Source: an uncultured Bacteroidota bacterium
GTDB taxonomy: Bacteria > Bacteroidota > Bacteroidia > Flavobacteriales > Flavobacteriaceae
Direction of reading: 5' to 3'
Assembly: GCA_903839195.1 (NCBI GenBank)
Contig: CAIMBK010000035.1
Coordinates: 1-36,407 of the forward strand
DNA: 36,407 nucleotides
The position numbers and the translations under genes are program-made. This document shows, piece after piece, positions 1 to 8,507 of this stretch (position 1 is its first letter; the number at the start of each line of letters is the position of its first letter). The notes under the pieces are model-generated. The model saw only the letters and a program-made list of their open reading frames with translations, made no database searches and was not told where the DNA came from.

Positions 1-45
1 ATATAACGGCTAAAAAAGGAATTAGTAAATAAATAATTGTGTTCA

Positions 46-810
46 TTATTTGAATATCATAATTAATCGTTCGCTTTCTGTTTTGTGAAATTTTCGCAAT
101 TTATAATCACCAAATATATCCAAAAGAAAAATCCCAGCTTCTTCCATCATGGTTTCGAAATCTTGGAGGGTTAATGCTTTTACTTTTTCTGTAAAATGAA
201 ATTTCTGACCATTATCTTCAAAATCAATTTCTTTAATGATATGATTATCAACCAAATTTCGTTTGATGTGAAAAGTAATTTCATCGACAATTTTTACCTC
301 TTCGGCAACCAAATTATTGATAACCTGAGTCGCATTCATGAAGTCAATTACGGCAAAACCGTATTCCGAAATACTTTCTTTCATTGCTTTTAGAGTGGTT
401 AAATTGTCGTCATCATTTTCGAAATAACCAAAACTGGTAAACAAATTAAAAATGGCATCAAATTTTGTTTCAAAAGGTTCTCGCATATCATGTTTTATAA
501 AATGCAAAGTCGCCGTTTCTGATTTTTTGGCTTCAGAAATACTATTTTCAGACAAATCGGCACCGGTGACATCAAAACCCAATTGGTTTAAATATATCGC
601 GTGTCGCCCTTTTCCGCATGCTAAATCAAGGATTTTCGCTTCTTCTGGAAGGTTCAAATAATGAACAAGGTTGTCCATAAATACTTGCGCTTCTTGTTCG
701 TCGCGGTCTTTGTAAAGAATATGATAATAGGGTGTGTCAAACCAAGAGGCAAACCAATTGGTGGTGGATTGTTGTTGGTTTGTAGTTATTGGTTTTGATA
801 AATCTGACAT
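46..810 (-). CDS. class I SAM-dependent methyltransferase
   Basis: A 254-residue Rossmann-fold methyltransferase of unassigned substrate. The SAM-binding motif I is LDLACGKGRH at residues 61-70, followed by an acidic motif II region (GADLSENS). The N-terminus with NWFASWFDTPYYHILY is typical of a family of stand-alone bacterial methyltransferases annotated only as class I SAM-dependent. No TM segment or signal peptide is visible, so it is cytoplasmic. It starts with ATG and is divergent from the THUMP methyltransferase, with which it shares an intergenic region of about 90 bp. The family assignment is secure, but the substrate (RNA, small molecule or protein) cannot be read from the sequence. 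Confidence 0.85.
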   Translation of the reverse strand: MSDLSKPITTNQQQSTTNWFASWFDTPYYHILYKDRDEQEAQVFMDNLVHYLNLPEEAKILDLACGKGRHAIYLNQLGFDVTGADLSENSISEAKKSETATLHFIKHDMREPFETKFDAIFNLFTSFGYFENDDDNLTTLKAMKESISEYGFAVIDFMNATQVINNLVAEEVKIVDEITFHIKRNLVDNHIIKEIDFEDNGQKFHFTEKVKALTLQDFETMMEEAGIFLLDIFGDYKLRKFHKTESERLIMIFK

Positions 811-849
811 TTAATTTTTGTTGATTTCAATTAAAATGCAAATTTAGAC

Positions 850-857
850 TATTTTTG
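850..857 (+). promoter_or_regulatory. -7 promoter element TATTTTTG for THUMP methyltransferase
   Basis: TATTTTTG followed by C matches the Bacteroidetes -7 consensus TAnnTTTG. It overlaps a possible TTG start at 855, which makes that upstream start unlikely and supports ATG at 900. No well-spaced -33 TTG was found. Confidence 0.55.
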
Positions 858-899
858 CAGAATATAATAAAAACAATACCCATCGGGGAAACCGTATTC

Positions 900-2069
900 A
901 TGGAGAATTTTAAAATGATTGCCAAAACCTTTTTTGGTTTTGAAGAAATATTGGCCAAAGAACTCCAAATGCTTGGCGCTCAAGATGTCGAACCTGGAAT
1001 TAGAATGGTTAGTTTTAAAGGCGACAAAGGGTTTATGTACAAAGCCAACTTGGCTTTGCGAACGGCTTTGAAGATTTTGAAACCCATTTATTATTTCAAA
1101 GCGACGAATGATGAAAATTTATATAAAGGAATTTCTGGGATCAATTGGTCTCGTTATATCAATTCGAATCAAACTTTTGTGATTGATACGACGGTGCATT
1201 CGGATTATTTTAAGCATTCACAATTTGTTTCTCAAAAATGTAAAGACGCAATTGTTGATCAATTTCGAAACAAAACCGGGCAACGTCCGAGCGTGGATAA
1301 GGATTTCCCAGATTTACGCATCAACATACATATTGACAAAGATCAAGTTTCTGTTGCTTTGGATACGTCTGGTAATTCGTTGCACCAGCGTGGTTACAAA
1401 ACGGCTACGAATATTGCTCCTATAAATGAAGTTTTGGCAGCAGGAATGTTGTTGCTTTCGGGTTGGGACGGTCAAGGTGATTTTTTAGATCCTATGTGTG
1501 GAAGCGGAACGATTTTGGCTGAAGCGGCTATGATTGCCTGTAATATTCCCGCCAATATCAACAGAAAAGAATTTGGTTTCGAAAAATGGAACGATTGGGA
1601 TAATGATTTATTTGATCAAATTTTAGAATCGTTGCTTAAAAAAGTTCGTGAATTTCATTACACCATTAAAGGTTTTGATAAAGCACCAAGTGCTGTAAAT
1701 AAAGCCAAAGACAATATTAAGAATGCCAATTTAGAGGAATATGTTACGGTTTCCGAAAACAATTTCTTTATCTCAGAAAAAACGACGCAAGGTCCGTTAC
1801 ACATGGTTTTTAATCCGCCATATGGTGAACGTTTGGATATTGAAATGGAGGAATTCTATAAAAATATTGGCGACACTTTGAAGAAAAATTATCCTGGAAC
1901 TAATGCTTGGTTTATTACCGCCAATTTGGAAGCTTTAAAATTTGTTGGCTTAAAACCTTCTCGAAAAATCAAATTGTTTAACGCAAGTTTGGAAGCGCGT
2001 TTGGTTAAATATGAAATGTACGAAGGCAGCAAACGAACAAAATTTCAAACTCAAGAGGATACAGAATAA
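900..2069 (+). CDS. THUMP domain class I SAM-dependent RNA methyltransferase (RlmL/YcbY N-terminal type)
   Basis: Predicted rRNA N2-guanine methyltransferase of the UPF0020/RlmL-like family, 389 residues from ATG 900. An N-terminal ferredoxin-like/THUMP RNA-binding region occupies about residues 1-150. The methyltransferase domain has motif I DPMCGSGTILAEAA from residue 197 and the catalytic NPPYGERL motif from residue 305. The frame is open back to a TTG at 855, but that codon lies in the -7 promoter element, so ATG 900 is chosen. The E. coli homologue RlmL is a longer two-domain enzyme modifying 23S rRNA G2445; this protein corresponds only to its N-terminal half, as is usual in Bacteroidetes. 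The exact target base is inferred, not visible. A small membrane-protein gene follows after 16 bp and may be cotranscribed. Confidence 0.9.
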   Translation: MENFKMIAKTFFGFEEILAKELQMLGAQDVEPGIRMVSFKGDKGFMYKANLALRTALKILKPIYYFKATNDENLYKGISGINWSRYINSNQTFVIDTTVHSDYFKHSQFVSQKCKDAIVDQFRNKTGQRPSVDKDFPDLRINIHIDKDQVSVALDTSGNSLHQRGYKTATNIAPINEVLAAGMLLLSGWDGQGDFLDPMCGSGTILAEAAMIACNIPANINRKEFGFEKWNDWDNDLFDQILESLLKKVREFHYTIKGFDKAPSAVNKAKDNIKNANLEEYVTVSENNFFISEKTTQGPLHMVFNPPYGERLDIEMEEFYKNIGDTLKKNYPGTNAWFITANLEALKFVGLKPSRKIKLFNASLEARLVKYEMYEGSKRTKFQTQEDTE

Positions 2070-2085
2070 TTAAATACGACTTATT

Positions 2086-2322
2086 ATGACAAAATTACAA
2101 GTAAAAGCGTTTGTGTTGCAATTGATTTGTTTTGCAATATTGTTTGTTGGAATGCGATTTTTAGTTGAAAAATATACTAATTTAACCGGTTTTTGGGTAC
2201 CCTTGACCGCATTTATGGTTGGAACTATTTTGGCACCCAAATTTCAAGCCGTTAAAACCAATGACGGCGAAAAACTATTTATGAAATGGTTGTTTGTTAA
2301 AGGAATTAAACAAATTAAATAA
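2086..2322 (+). CDS. small two-helix membrane protein, hypothetical
   Basis: A 78-residue protein with two hydrophobic stretches (about residues 7-24 and 33-50), separated by VEKYTNLTGFWVP, and a basic C-terminus ending KGIKQIK. It lies 16 bp downstream of the THUMP methyltransferase on the same strand, so cotranscription is likely, and it converges on the DUF6048 gene only 7 bp away. Short orphan membrane proteins of this shape are common in flavobacteria, but I do not recognise a characterised family. No function can be assigned. Confidence 0.7.
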   Translation: MTKLQVKAFVLQLICFAILFVGMRFLVEKYTNLTGFWVPLTAFMVGTILAPKFQAVKTNDGEKLFMKWLFVKGIKQIK

Positions 2323-2329
2323 TAAAAAT

Positions 2330-3082
2330 TTATTTTATTTTCTTATCTTCTTTGATCGCTTCTTCCTTTTTTACTGGCTTGAATGACTTTTTATAGAGCG
2401 GCAAAAAGTAGGAAATAGAATAATTAAATCCTACGCCAAAATTCCCGTTATAGGTTCTATTGAAGCCCGGAATGTACAAATTATCAAAATTATCGGGTTT
2501 GTTGTTGGACATTAATTTATTAAAACGCACACTAAAACCAACATAAATATTGTGAACTACTTCCGCTTTCATTCCAAAAGCAACTTCGATCCATTGTGCG
2601 GATAACCCGTTGTATTTTTCACCTAAAACCACAGTCGAATTTTCGTTAAAATAATGTGTGGTGTTATAAATATCGTAGCTATTTAGCGTTTGGCTGAAAC
2701 TACTCGCGCCATACCGCATTCCAATAAAAATAATGTTGCGCATATCCAACCAATTATCGTAGGAATTATAATCAAATCCCGCTTTGAAATACGTTCCTTT
2801 GGTTGTGAAATTCACATAATCATCTTCAGTAGTTTTGTTTTCATTTCCCAATTCTACCGCTATATAATGTCTTTTTGTTAAACGGTAATCGCCCACCAAT
2901 TCCAATCCTTTATAGTTTTTATCATAAAAGGAACGAGCCAATTTGGAAATATCTGCTCCAAAACGAATGCCGTAGCGTTCAATTTTTGGCGGAATACTGT
3001 CTTTTTTCTTTTCTTGAGTTAAACCAAAAAACGGTACTAACATCAAAAAAAAGCTAATAATAAATTTTGATATGTGTTTCAT
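2330..3082 (-). CDS. DUF6048 family outer-membrane protein
   Basis: A 250-residue protein with an N-terminal signal peptide (hydrophobic core FIISFFLMLVPFFGL, cleavage probably before QEKKK). Amphipathic beta-strand-like segments follow, and a repeated pattern of aromatic strand ends suggests an outer-membrane beta-barrel. The pattern IERYGIRFGADISK and the DUF6452-type neighbour identify DUF6048. The frame is open to a TTG at 3094, but ATG 3082 gives a proper signal-peptide start. Either start overlaps the 3' end of the upstream gene (stop at 3054), indicating translational coupling with it. The C-terminus is rich in lysine and glutamate. Function is unknown; the linkage to rlmD recurs in flavobacteria, from memory. 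Confidence 0.75.
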   Translation of the reverse strand: MKHISKFIISFFLMLVPFFGLTQEKKKDSIPPKIERYGIRFGADISKLARSFYDKNYKGLELVGDYRLTKRHYIAVELGNENKTTEDDYVNFTTKGTYFKAGFDYNSYDNWLDMRNIIFIGMRYGASSFSQTLNSYDIYNTTHYFNENSTVVLGEKYNGLSAQWIEVAFGMKAEVVHNIYVGFSVRFNKLMSNNKPDNFDNLYIPGFNRTYNGNFGVGFNYSISYFLPLYKKSFKPVKKEEAIKEDKKIK

Positions 3083-3551
3083 TTTCAGTTTCAATATTTG
3101 AAGTTATAACCGTACTATTTTGAATCCAAATTCCATCATTTAATCCCGAATCTGTTAGGGAATAGGGGGTAGTGGCATCCAAATAGAAAAGCGTTTTAAA
3201 GCCACAGGCGCGAGAAACAAAAACATCGTTTCGGGTATAATGAAATTCAATAAAATCTTCGTTTTTTGTCGCTGTATCGGTGCTGTTCATAATCAAACTG
3301 AATTTCGTAACATCCGAAGTGGTTTTTAAGGGCAATTCTATTTTGCTAACATCGTTAAATAAAAAGTAATCCGTCATTCCGTCGCCGGTTACTTTCAAAT
3401 TGGTCACTTTTTTTAACACTGGCGTTGCGTCTGTGCTATAAAATTCAATGATAATTCTTGGCGTTGTAGCTGTTGCAGCATCGCAAATATCATCTTTCTC
3501 GCAACTTGAAAATGACGCCAATAATAATACGAAGTAGATTATTTTTTTCAT
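3054..3551 (-). CDS. DUF6452 family lipoprotein
   Basis: A 165-residue protein with a lipoprotein signal peptide: MKKIIYFVLLLASFSSC, with lipidation expected at the Cys of the SSC lipobox (residue 17). The mature part begins EKDDICDAATATTPRIIIEF, which with the later SKIELPL region matches DUF6452. It starts one base after the rlmD stop and its 3' end overlaps the DUF6048 gene, so the three form an operon. It is probably anchored in the outer membrane facing the periplasm and may partner the DUF6048 barrel. That partnership is inferred only from gene order and overlap. No enzymatic motif is visible. Confidence 0.75.
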   Translation of the reverse strand: MKKIIYFVLLLASFSSCEKDDICDAATATTPRIIIEFYSTDATPVLKKVTNLKVTGDGMTDYFLFNDVSKIELPLKTTSDVTKFSLIMNSTDTATKNEDFIEFHYTRNDVFVSRACGFKTLFYLDATTPYSLTDSGLNDGIWIQNSTVITSNIETENETHIKIYY

Positions 3552-3552
3552 T

Positions 3553-4971
3553 TTATTGATTTCTTTTTTCTAACAAAACTACATTTTCAACATGGTGCGT
3601 TTGTGGAAACATATCCACTGGGCGCACTCGAGTTACTTTATATTTTTCGTCCATTAACGCCAAATCCCTTGCTTGTGTTGCTGAATTACAACTCACATAA
3701 ACCACTTTTTCGGGAGCAATTTTCAGAATTTGTTCAATAACATCTTTATGCATTCCGTCTCGGGGAGGGTCGGTAATGATCACATCTGGTTTTCCGTGTT
3801 GCGCGATAAAACTTTCGTTAAAAACTACTTTCATATCGCCTACAAAGAAATCACAATTGGTGATTTCATTTCGTTTGGCATTGGCTTTTGCATCCAAAAT
3901 CGCTTCTGGAACGCTTTCCACACCAATAACTTTTTTGGCATTTTTAGAAACAAATTGTGCAATTGTTCCTGTGCCTGTATACAAATCATAAACTATTTCG
4001 TTGCCTGTCAAACCAGCAAATTCTCTAGTTATTTTGTACAATTCATACGCTTGTTCCGAATTGGTTTGATAGAATGATTTTGCGTTGATACTAAATTTCA
4101 AACCTTCCATTTCTTCCAAAATATAATCCCTTCCGCTGAAAAGTTTAATCGTTAAATCATAAATAGTATCGTTTGGTTTGCCATTAATCACGTATTGAAG
4201 CGAAGTAATTTCAGGAAACTGTTCTTTAAGGAAATTTAAAAGCAATTCTCTATTTTCTTTTTGTTCTTCAAAAAACTGAATCAACACCATGATTTCTCCT
4301 GTTGAAGCTGTTCGAATCATTAGGGTTCTTAGAAAACCTTCGTGATTTCTTGGATTGAAGAAGCTCAGATTGTGCTCGTTGGCAAATTCTCGAATGGCGT
4401 TCCGAATGGCGTTGGAGGGGTCTTTTTGTAAGTGACATTTGGTAATGTCTAGAATTTTATCCCACATTTTTGGAATATGAAATCCTAAAGCGTTTCTGTT
4501 TCCAAGGTCTTCGGTGCTTTCAATTTCTTTTTCGGTAAGCCAACGGCTGTTGGAAAATCCAAATTCCATTTTGTTTCTATAAAAAAACTGTTTTTCGGAG
4601 CCTAAAATGGGTTCTAATTCGGGAAGTTCAATTTTTCCTATGCGTTGCAAGTGGTTTTTCACTTCGTTTTGTTTGTAAAATAATTGTTGCGAATAGTTCA
4701 TGTTTTGCCATTTACAACCACCACAAACGCCAAAATGCTCACAAATGGGTTCTATTCGATGTTCGGAAAATTCATGAAATTTCACGGCTTTTCCTTCGTA
4801 ATAGGCTTTCCGTTTCTTGAGGGTTTGAACATCCACAACGTCGCCTGGAACCACATTTGGAATGAATATTATTTTGCCATCGGGTGCTTTTGCCACGGAA
4901 ACGCCTTTTGCGCCAGCATCGATTATTTTTATATGATTGAAAACGATTTTGTCTGTGTTTTTTCTTGCCAT
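3553..4971 (-). CDS. rlmD: 23S rRNA (uracil-1939-C5)-methyltransferase RlmD
   Basis: A 472-residue TrmA/RlmD-family enzyme that methylates C5 of a uracil in 23S rRNA (U1939 in E. coli) using SAM. An N-terminal TRAM domain (about residues 5-65) is followed by the 4Fe-4S ligands C77, C83 and C86 in CEHFGVCGGC, with C179 as the likely fourth. A SAM-binding YDLYTGTGTIAQF motif and the nucleophile C428 in YVSCNSATQARDL are present. Length is normal. It leads the operon with DUF6452 and DUF6048. A TAnnTTTG-type element (TATTTTTG, positions 4983 to 4976 on this strand) ends only 4 bases before the ATG, so the mRNA may have almost no leader. All catalytic residues are intact. U1939 specificity is by family; an RlmCD-like dual specificity cannot be excluded. 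Confidence 0.92.
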   Translation of the reverse strand: MARKNTDKIVFNHIKIIDAGAKGVSVAKAPDGKIIFIPNVVPGDVVDVQTLKKRKAYYEGKAVKFHEFSEHRIEPICEHFGVCGGCKWQNMNYSQQLFYKQNEVKNHLQRIGKIELPELEPILGSEKQFFYRNKMEFGFSNSRWLTEKEIESTEDLGNRNALGFHIPKMWDKILDITKCHLQKDPSNAIRNAIREFANEHNLSFFNPRNHEGFLRTLMIRTASTGEIMVLIQFFEEQKENRELLLNFLKEQFPEITSLQYVINGKPNDTIYDLTIKLFSGRDYILEEMEGLKFSINAKSFYQTNSEQAYELYKITREFAGLTGNEIVYDLYTGTGTIAQFVSKNAKKVIGVESVPEAILDAKANAKRNEITNCDFFVGDMKVVFNESFIAQHGKPDVIITDPPRDGMHKDVIEQILKIAPEKVVYVSCNSATQARDLALMDEKYKVTRVRPVDMFPQTHHVENVVLLEKRNQ

Positions 4972-5078
4972 AGGGCAAAAATAAGCGATTGAATGGTTTT
5001 ATGAATTCAATTTTGTAAATATTTTCAAAAAGTTATGGTTTATTGAGATGATTTGAAGCGAAGTGGTAGGAGCCTTAA

Positions 5079-5128
5079 CGACATTGTGAGGCGTTGCGAG
5101 TTACGTGGCAAAGCAATCTCACGTCATT
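5079..5128 (+). repeat. REP-like palindromic repeat, left unit flanking GIY-YIG gene
   Basis: This stretch contains the words TTGCGAG and GCAATCTCACGTCATT. They occur in the same order and orientation as TTGCGAG and GGCAATCTGTT in the element upstream of the GIY-YIG gene. The repeat overlaps the end of the nuclease gene and supplies its last two codons and stop (ATGACGTGA on the minus strand). ACGTCATT at 5121-5128 is repeated exactly at 5458-5465 on the other side of the gene. Confidence 0.6.
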
Positions 5129-5421
5129 ATATCTTTAATGTCCTCGTACAAATCTTCCCAATTGGGATTTAGTGTCGTTATTAAAGCTATTTTTTTTGCT
5201 CTTGAGCCTGCCTTCAATTGCTTTTCTCTTCCTATGGCATCGCCAATCATTTGAAATTGTTCATAATAAACCAATTTATTCAAATTGTACCGTGCCGAAA
5301 AAGAATTTTTGTAAGTCTTTTCTTTGTGTTGCACTATTCGTTGTGGCAAATTTGATGTTACACCAACATATAATGTGGTGTTATTCTTATTTGTAATGAT
5401 GTATATGAATCCTGATTTCAT
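5119..5421 (-). CDS. GIY-YIG nuclease family protein (UPF0213-like)
   Basis: A 100-residue single-domain GIY-YIG protein. The two signature strands are GFIYIITN (Y7) and LYVGVTS (Y18, G20). Conserved R28 and H32 (RIVQHK) and the metal-binding Glu E66 in AIGREKQLK follow, then the usual NPNWEDLY tail. All expected catalytic positions are present, so it could cleave DNA. It starts at ATG 5421. The gene stands alone, with palindromic repeats on both sides; its stop codon lies inside the left repeat. Homologues are short, widespread and mostly uncharacterised; roles in DNA repair or in mobility of the surrounding repeats are only inference. Confidence 0.88.
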   Translation of the reverse strand: MKSGFIYIITNKNNTTLYVGVTSNLPQRIVQHKEKTYKNSFSARYNLNKLVYYEQFQMIGDAIGREKQLKAGSRAKKIALITTLNPNWEDLYEDIKDIMT

Positions 5422-5457
5422 GATTTGAGGTGTTTAATCGTAGTTGCGGTCACAAGT

Positions 5458-5566
5458 ACGTCATTGCGAGTGAAACGCAGTGGAGCTTGGCAATCTGTTG
5501 AAGGAACGGTTTAAACAACAAACAGATTGCTTCGTCGTGCCTCCTCGCAAAGACCTGCATAGGTCT
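5458..5566 (+). repeat. REP-like inverted-repeat element upstream of GIY-YIG gene
   Basis: This is an imperfect palindrome. The left arm begins ACGTCATTGCGAG and ends GGCAATCTGTT (5458-5500). The right arm starts AAACAGATTGC and runs to CTCGCAAAGAC (5519-5554). Outer ends (TTGCGAG/CTCGCAA) and inner ends (GCAATCTGTT/AACAGATTGC) are complementary around an unpaired centre of about 18 bp. A small perfect hairpin, AGACCT-GCAT-AGGTCT, closes the element at 5551-5566. It separates the GIY-YIG gene from the MmeI-like gene and shares sequence words with the repeat at 5079-5128. Confidence 0.65.
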
Positions 5567-5597
5567 CTCCAGTTTTCGGCTGCCCTGTTTGTTATAA

Positions 5598-8342
5598 CTA
5601 TTTACTTCCCTGAATCACACCAAACGAAATCCTTTTTCGGGGTTTGTTTTTTAGGGTGCTCGAAACCGAATTGTTGTATTTTTCGTAGAGATTAAACAAG
5701 AATTCAATTTTGGTTTCCTCATCGGGCAAGGAATTTTTGCAATAGGCTTTTTCAACAATTTCGTCAAGTGCTTTGTGGGCATTTTCCAAATCGGTCGGCA
5801 TGTTTTGACTGTACAAATCCGCCAAGGAATTATTGGAATAGTGATTTCGAATGTCGAGTATTTTTTTAGCGGCTTGTTCAATGTGTTCCATTACTTCCTG
5901 ACACGGGTTTTCGGGCCACGGAAAGTTGTTGTAAACAATTTCTTTGGAGTACCGAAAATCACTTTTCAATCGGCCACAAACGGTTTTTACCCAAGTCATG
6001 TGAATCCCGGAGGTTAATATTCCGAAATGATACAAATTGCCATTTGGAATTGAAATACAAGTGTCGCTTACAATATAGTTTTTATCAAAATACCCAATTG
6101 GGATGTATTTTCTGCTTTCGGAAGTCACTTTAGGAATGACAATAAAATGTTTACCAAAATCCCTCACTTCGCTAAACAAACTGGGTTTGTTGGCTTTTCC
6201 GATGGTTTGGATTCGCTTGCTGTTTTGTCGGAATTGCTTCACCAAATCCACCCGTTTCTGAATTTCGGGAAATGATTTTATATCCGATTTGGAAGCATTA
6301 ACCAACCAAAGGCACCAACGGTTTTTGCCGTTCAAAAATTCATGAGCAGAAATTATAGGAAAAATGAATTTTTCGGCGTTGGGTTGTTTGAAAATGAGCT
6401 CCATTTTTTCGTCGTCTGTCAAAAGTAAATGCCCGCCATCCAAAGGCATGTTTCCAAAAGTCATTTCGGGAACGTTGCAAATAGGATAAAAACTTTTGTT
6501 TATCATCAAATTATTGGCGGCAATTAAATAAGGATTGATGTTGGCAACTTGTTTTTCGGTGGTTATATCTAGCGCAAGGTTGTATTCAAAAAGGCGTTTT
6601 ATAGGGGTTTCGATGTTTGCAAATCCAATGATTACACAAAAATTGGCGCTTCCATTTTGTTGGGTAAACCAATTTAGGTTTTTGTGGGCAAAATGAATTT
6701 TAATATTGTAAAGGTTTAATAATTGATGCCAAAGCACGCTAATTTGTTCGCCCTGAACAATGGAATTCGTGGCGACAAAGGCGGACTTGATTTTGGTGTT
6801 TTGAATGTAGTTTGCAGCAACAATAAACCATCCGCTCACATAATCCAAAATCCCACTTCCTTTGGTATTATTGAATACTTTTGACATCGTATCTCTTTGT
6901 TTTACGGTCATTATTTTGGAACCAATCAACGGCGGACTTCCAAAAATAAAGGACAATTTATTTTTAGAAATAACTTGTTCCCAGTCAAATTCTAATGGGT
7001 CTTGGTTGTGAATGGTGTTGCTTGAGGTTTGTTTTGTAGGAATAAAATTGGTTTTCAATACTAATGAAAAGTCTAAATTCAATTTTTGTTCCATTGCAAT
7101 TAAAGTCAGTTGCGCAATCTTGGCGGAATAGGAGTCAATTTCGATTCCAAAAAACTGATTTTTAGCAACCAATTGCAATTTTTCAATTTCGACTCCATCG
7201 TTTTTCAAAACTTGAAGCACTTCCAGTTCCAATAATCGTAATTCCCGATAGGCAATGGCCATAAAATTGCCTAAGCCACACGCCGGATCTAAAAAATTAA
7301 GGTTGACTAGTTTGGTATGAAAGGCGAGCAGTTTTTTCGAATCCTTTTTAATAGCATTAAATTCTATTCGCAAATCATCCATAAACAACGGATTGATTAG
7401 TTTTAGGACATTCAATTCGCTGGCGTGGAAGTTGATGTTGTTGCTTCCTTTTCTAGCTTTGATGTTGTTTTGCAGCAAAAAACCTAAGTTGGATGGCGCT
7501 GTATTTCCCCAATTTAAATAACAACAATCCAAGAGTAAATTATAGGTCTTTGAATCCAAACTGGCGGTAATTTCAAGGGGAATTTTAAAAAATTCATCAG
7601 TACAGTATTGAAACTTTTTTAAAACCGATGTGGTGTCTTCAGGCCTAAATTCTATTGGTGTTTGCAGGATTTGAAACAAATATTGTAACTTATTTATCAA
7701 ATTACTTCCGTCTTTATTTATCTCGTTTTCGATGTAGTTTTGAAATTGCTGTTTCTTGAAAATGCCTGAATCCTCGGCAAACAAACAATACAGCAATTGA
7801 AACATTAGTTGTTCTATCGAAAAATCATCTACTCCATTTTTCTTAAGATTGGAATGGAGCAGTTCTACTAAATGAATGGCTTTTTTATCGATAAAATCAA
7901 TTCCGATTTCATTTTTTTCGGGAAAACCAATCATTCCTTTTAAATCAGAAACATTCAAATGCAATTCGTTTATGCCAAATTCCTTTTCGGATTGATTTTG
8001 TACGTTATAAATTAAGAAAGAACTGAAATTAGTAACAATAATGTAGCTTGGAATTTCATTTTGAGTGAGGGTATATAAGTGGTTTTTAGCCTGAATAAAA
8101 CTATTTTCAAGTGTTTTATCATTTGTGGTTTTGAATAAGGCAACTCCTTTCCATAGAAAGCCAAATTCATTATTGTCCAAGGATATTTCCTCAAAACCGA
8201 CGACTTGGTCAGGCGGAATGCCGTAAATTTTAAAAAAATCAATACTAAAATTTAATGAATTGTTTCCGGATCGGTTTAAAGATTTCCAATTTTTCGAAAA
8301 CTGTTGTGCTTGTGCTTCAATTTGATTCCAATTTGTGATCAT
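5598..8342 (-). CDS. MmeI-like (type IIL/IIG) DNA methyltransferase-endonuclease, catalytic motifs degenerate
   Basis: A 914-residue protein with the full MmeI architecture. The N-terminal domain has AQQFSKNWK and IDFFKIYGI (about residues 10-120). A helical spacer follows, then HASELNVLKLINPLFMDDL (306-324). The methyltransferase has motif I LDPACGLGNF (351-360) and the motif IV region GSPPLIG (468-474). The target-recognition/C-terminal part carries the highly characteristic GRLKSDFRYSKEIVYNNFPWP region. Length is normal for MmeI relatives. Key positions look wrong: the nuclease strand where the family has D and ExK reads FGFLWKGVALFKTT (60-73), and motif IV lacks Asn and the aromatic residue (SPPL instead of NPPF/Y). 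No frameshift is seen. It may be a catalytically impaired or repurposed member. No separate methylase or nuclease gene accompanies it. Confidence 0.85.
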   Translation of the reverse strand: MITNWNQIEAQAQQFSKNWKSLNRSGNNSLNFSIDFFKIYGIPPDQVVGFEEISLDNNEFGFLWKGVALFKTTNDKTLENSFIQAKNHLYTLTQNEIPSYIIVTNFSSFLIYNVQNQSEKEFGINELHLNVSDLKGMIGFPEKNEIGIDFIDKKAIHLVELLHSNLKKNGVDDFSIEQLMFQLLYCLFAEDSGIFKKQQFQNYIENEINKDGSNLINKLQYLFQILQTPIEFRPEDTTSVLKKFQYCTDEFFKIPLEITASLDSKTYNLLLDCCYLNWGNTAPSNLGFLLQNNIKARKGSNNINFHASELNVLKLINPLFMDDLRIEFNAIKKDSKKLLAFHTKLVNLNFLDPACGLGNFMAIAYRELRLLELEVLQVLKNDGVEIEKLQLVAKNQFFGIEIDSYSAKIAQLTLIAMEQKLNLDFSLVLKTNFIPTKQTSSNTIHNQDPLEFDWEQVISKNKLSFIFGSPPLIGSKIMTVKQRDTMSKVFNNTKGSGILDYVSGWFIVAANYIQNTKIKSAFVATNSIVQGEQISVLWHQLLNLYNIKIHFAHKNLNWFTQQNGSANFCVIIGFANIETPIKRLFEYNLALDITTEKQVANINPYLIAANNLMINKSFYPICNVPEMTFGNMPLDGGHLLLTDDEKMELIFKQPNAEKFIFPIISAHEFLNGKNRWCLWLVNASKSDIKSFPEIQKRVDLVKQFRQNSKRIQTIGKANKPSLFSEVRDFGKHFIVIPKVTSESRKYIPIGYFDKNYIVSDTCISIPNGNLYHFGILTSGIHMTWVKTVCGRLKSDFRYSKEIVYNNFPWPENPCQEVMEHIEQAAKKILDIRNHYSNNSLADLYSQNMPTDLENAHKALDEIVEKAYCKNSLPDEETKIEFLFNLYEKYNNSVSSTLKNKPRKRISFGVIQGSK

Positions 8343-8507
8343 AACTAATTTTGTTTCGGATTAATAAATGGTATTTATCAAATCCACAAAAAAGTTTTTT
8401 CATTAAATTGGTTTAGAAAACTAGTGTATGGCTTTGATATTTTTCATAAAATAAAATTATATTTTTTACATCTCAAAATAAAAAGTAAGAATAATTTCAA
8501 AATCGGG

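Noticed and set aside
855..899. Upstream TTG start extending the THUMP methyltransferase by 15 residues
   Set aside because: The TTG is part of the -7 promoter element, and the added residues do not resemble the family.
5079..5566. Possible CRISPR array around the GIY-YIG gene
   Set aside because: There are only two related repeat units, imperfect and separated by a gene, with no regular spacers and no cas genes.
5598..8342. Complete active type II restriction-modification system
   Set aside because: The family assignment is sound, but the nuclease and methyltransferase motifs appear degenerate, so activity is not claimed.
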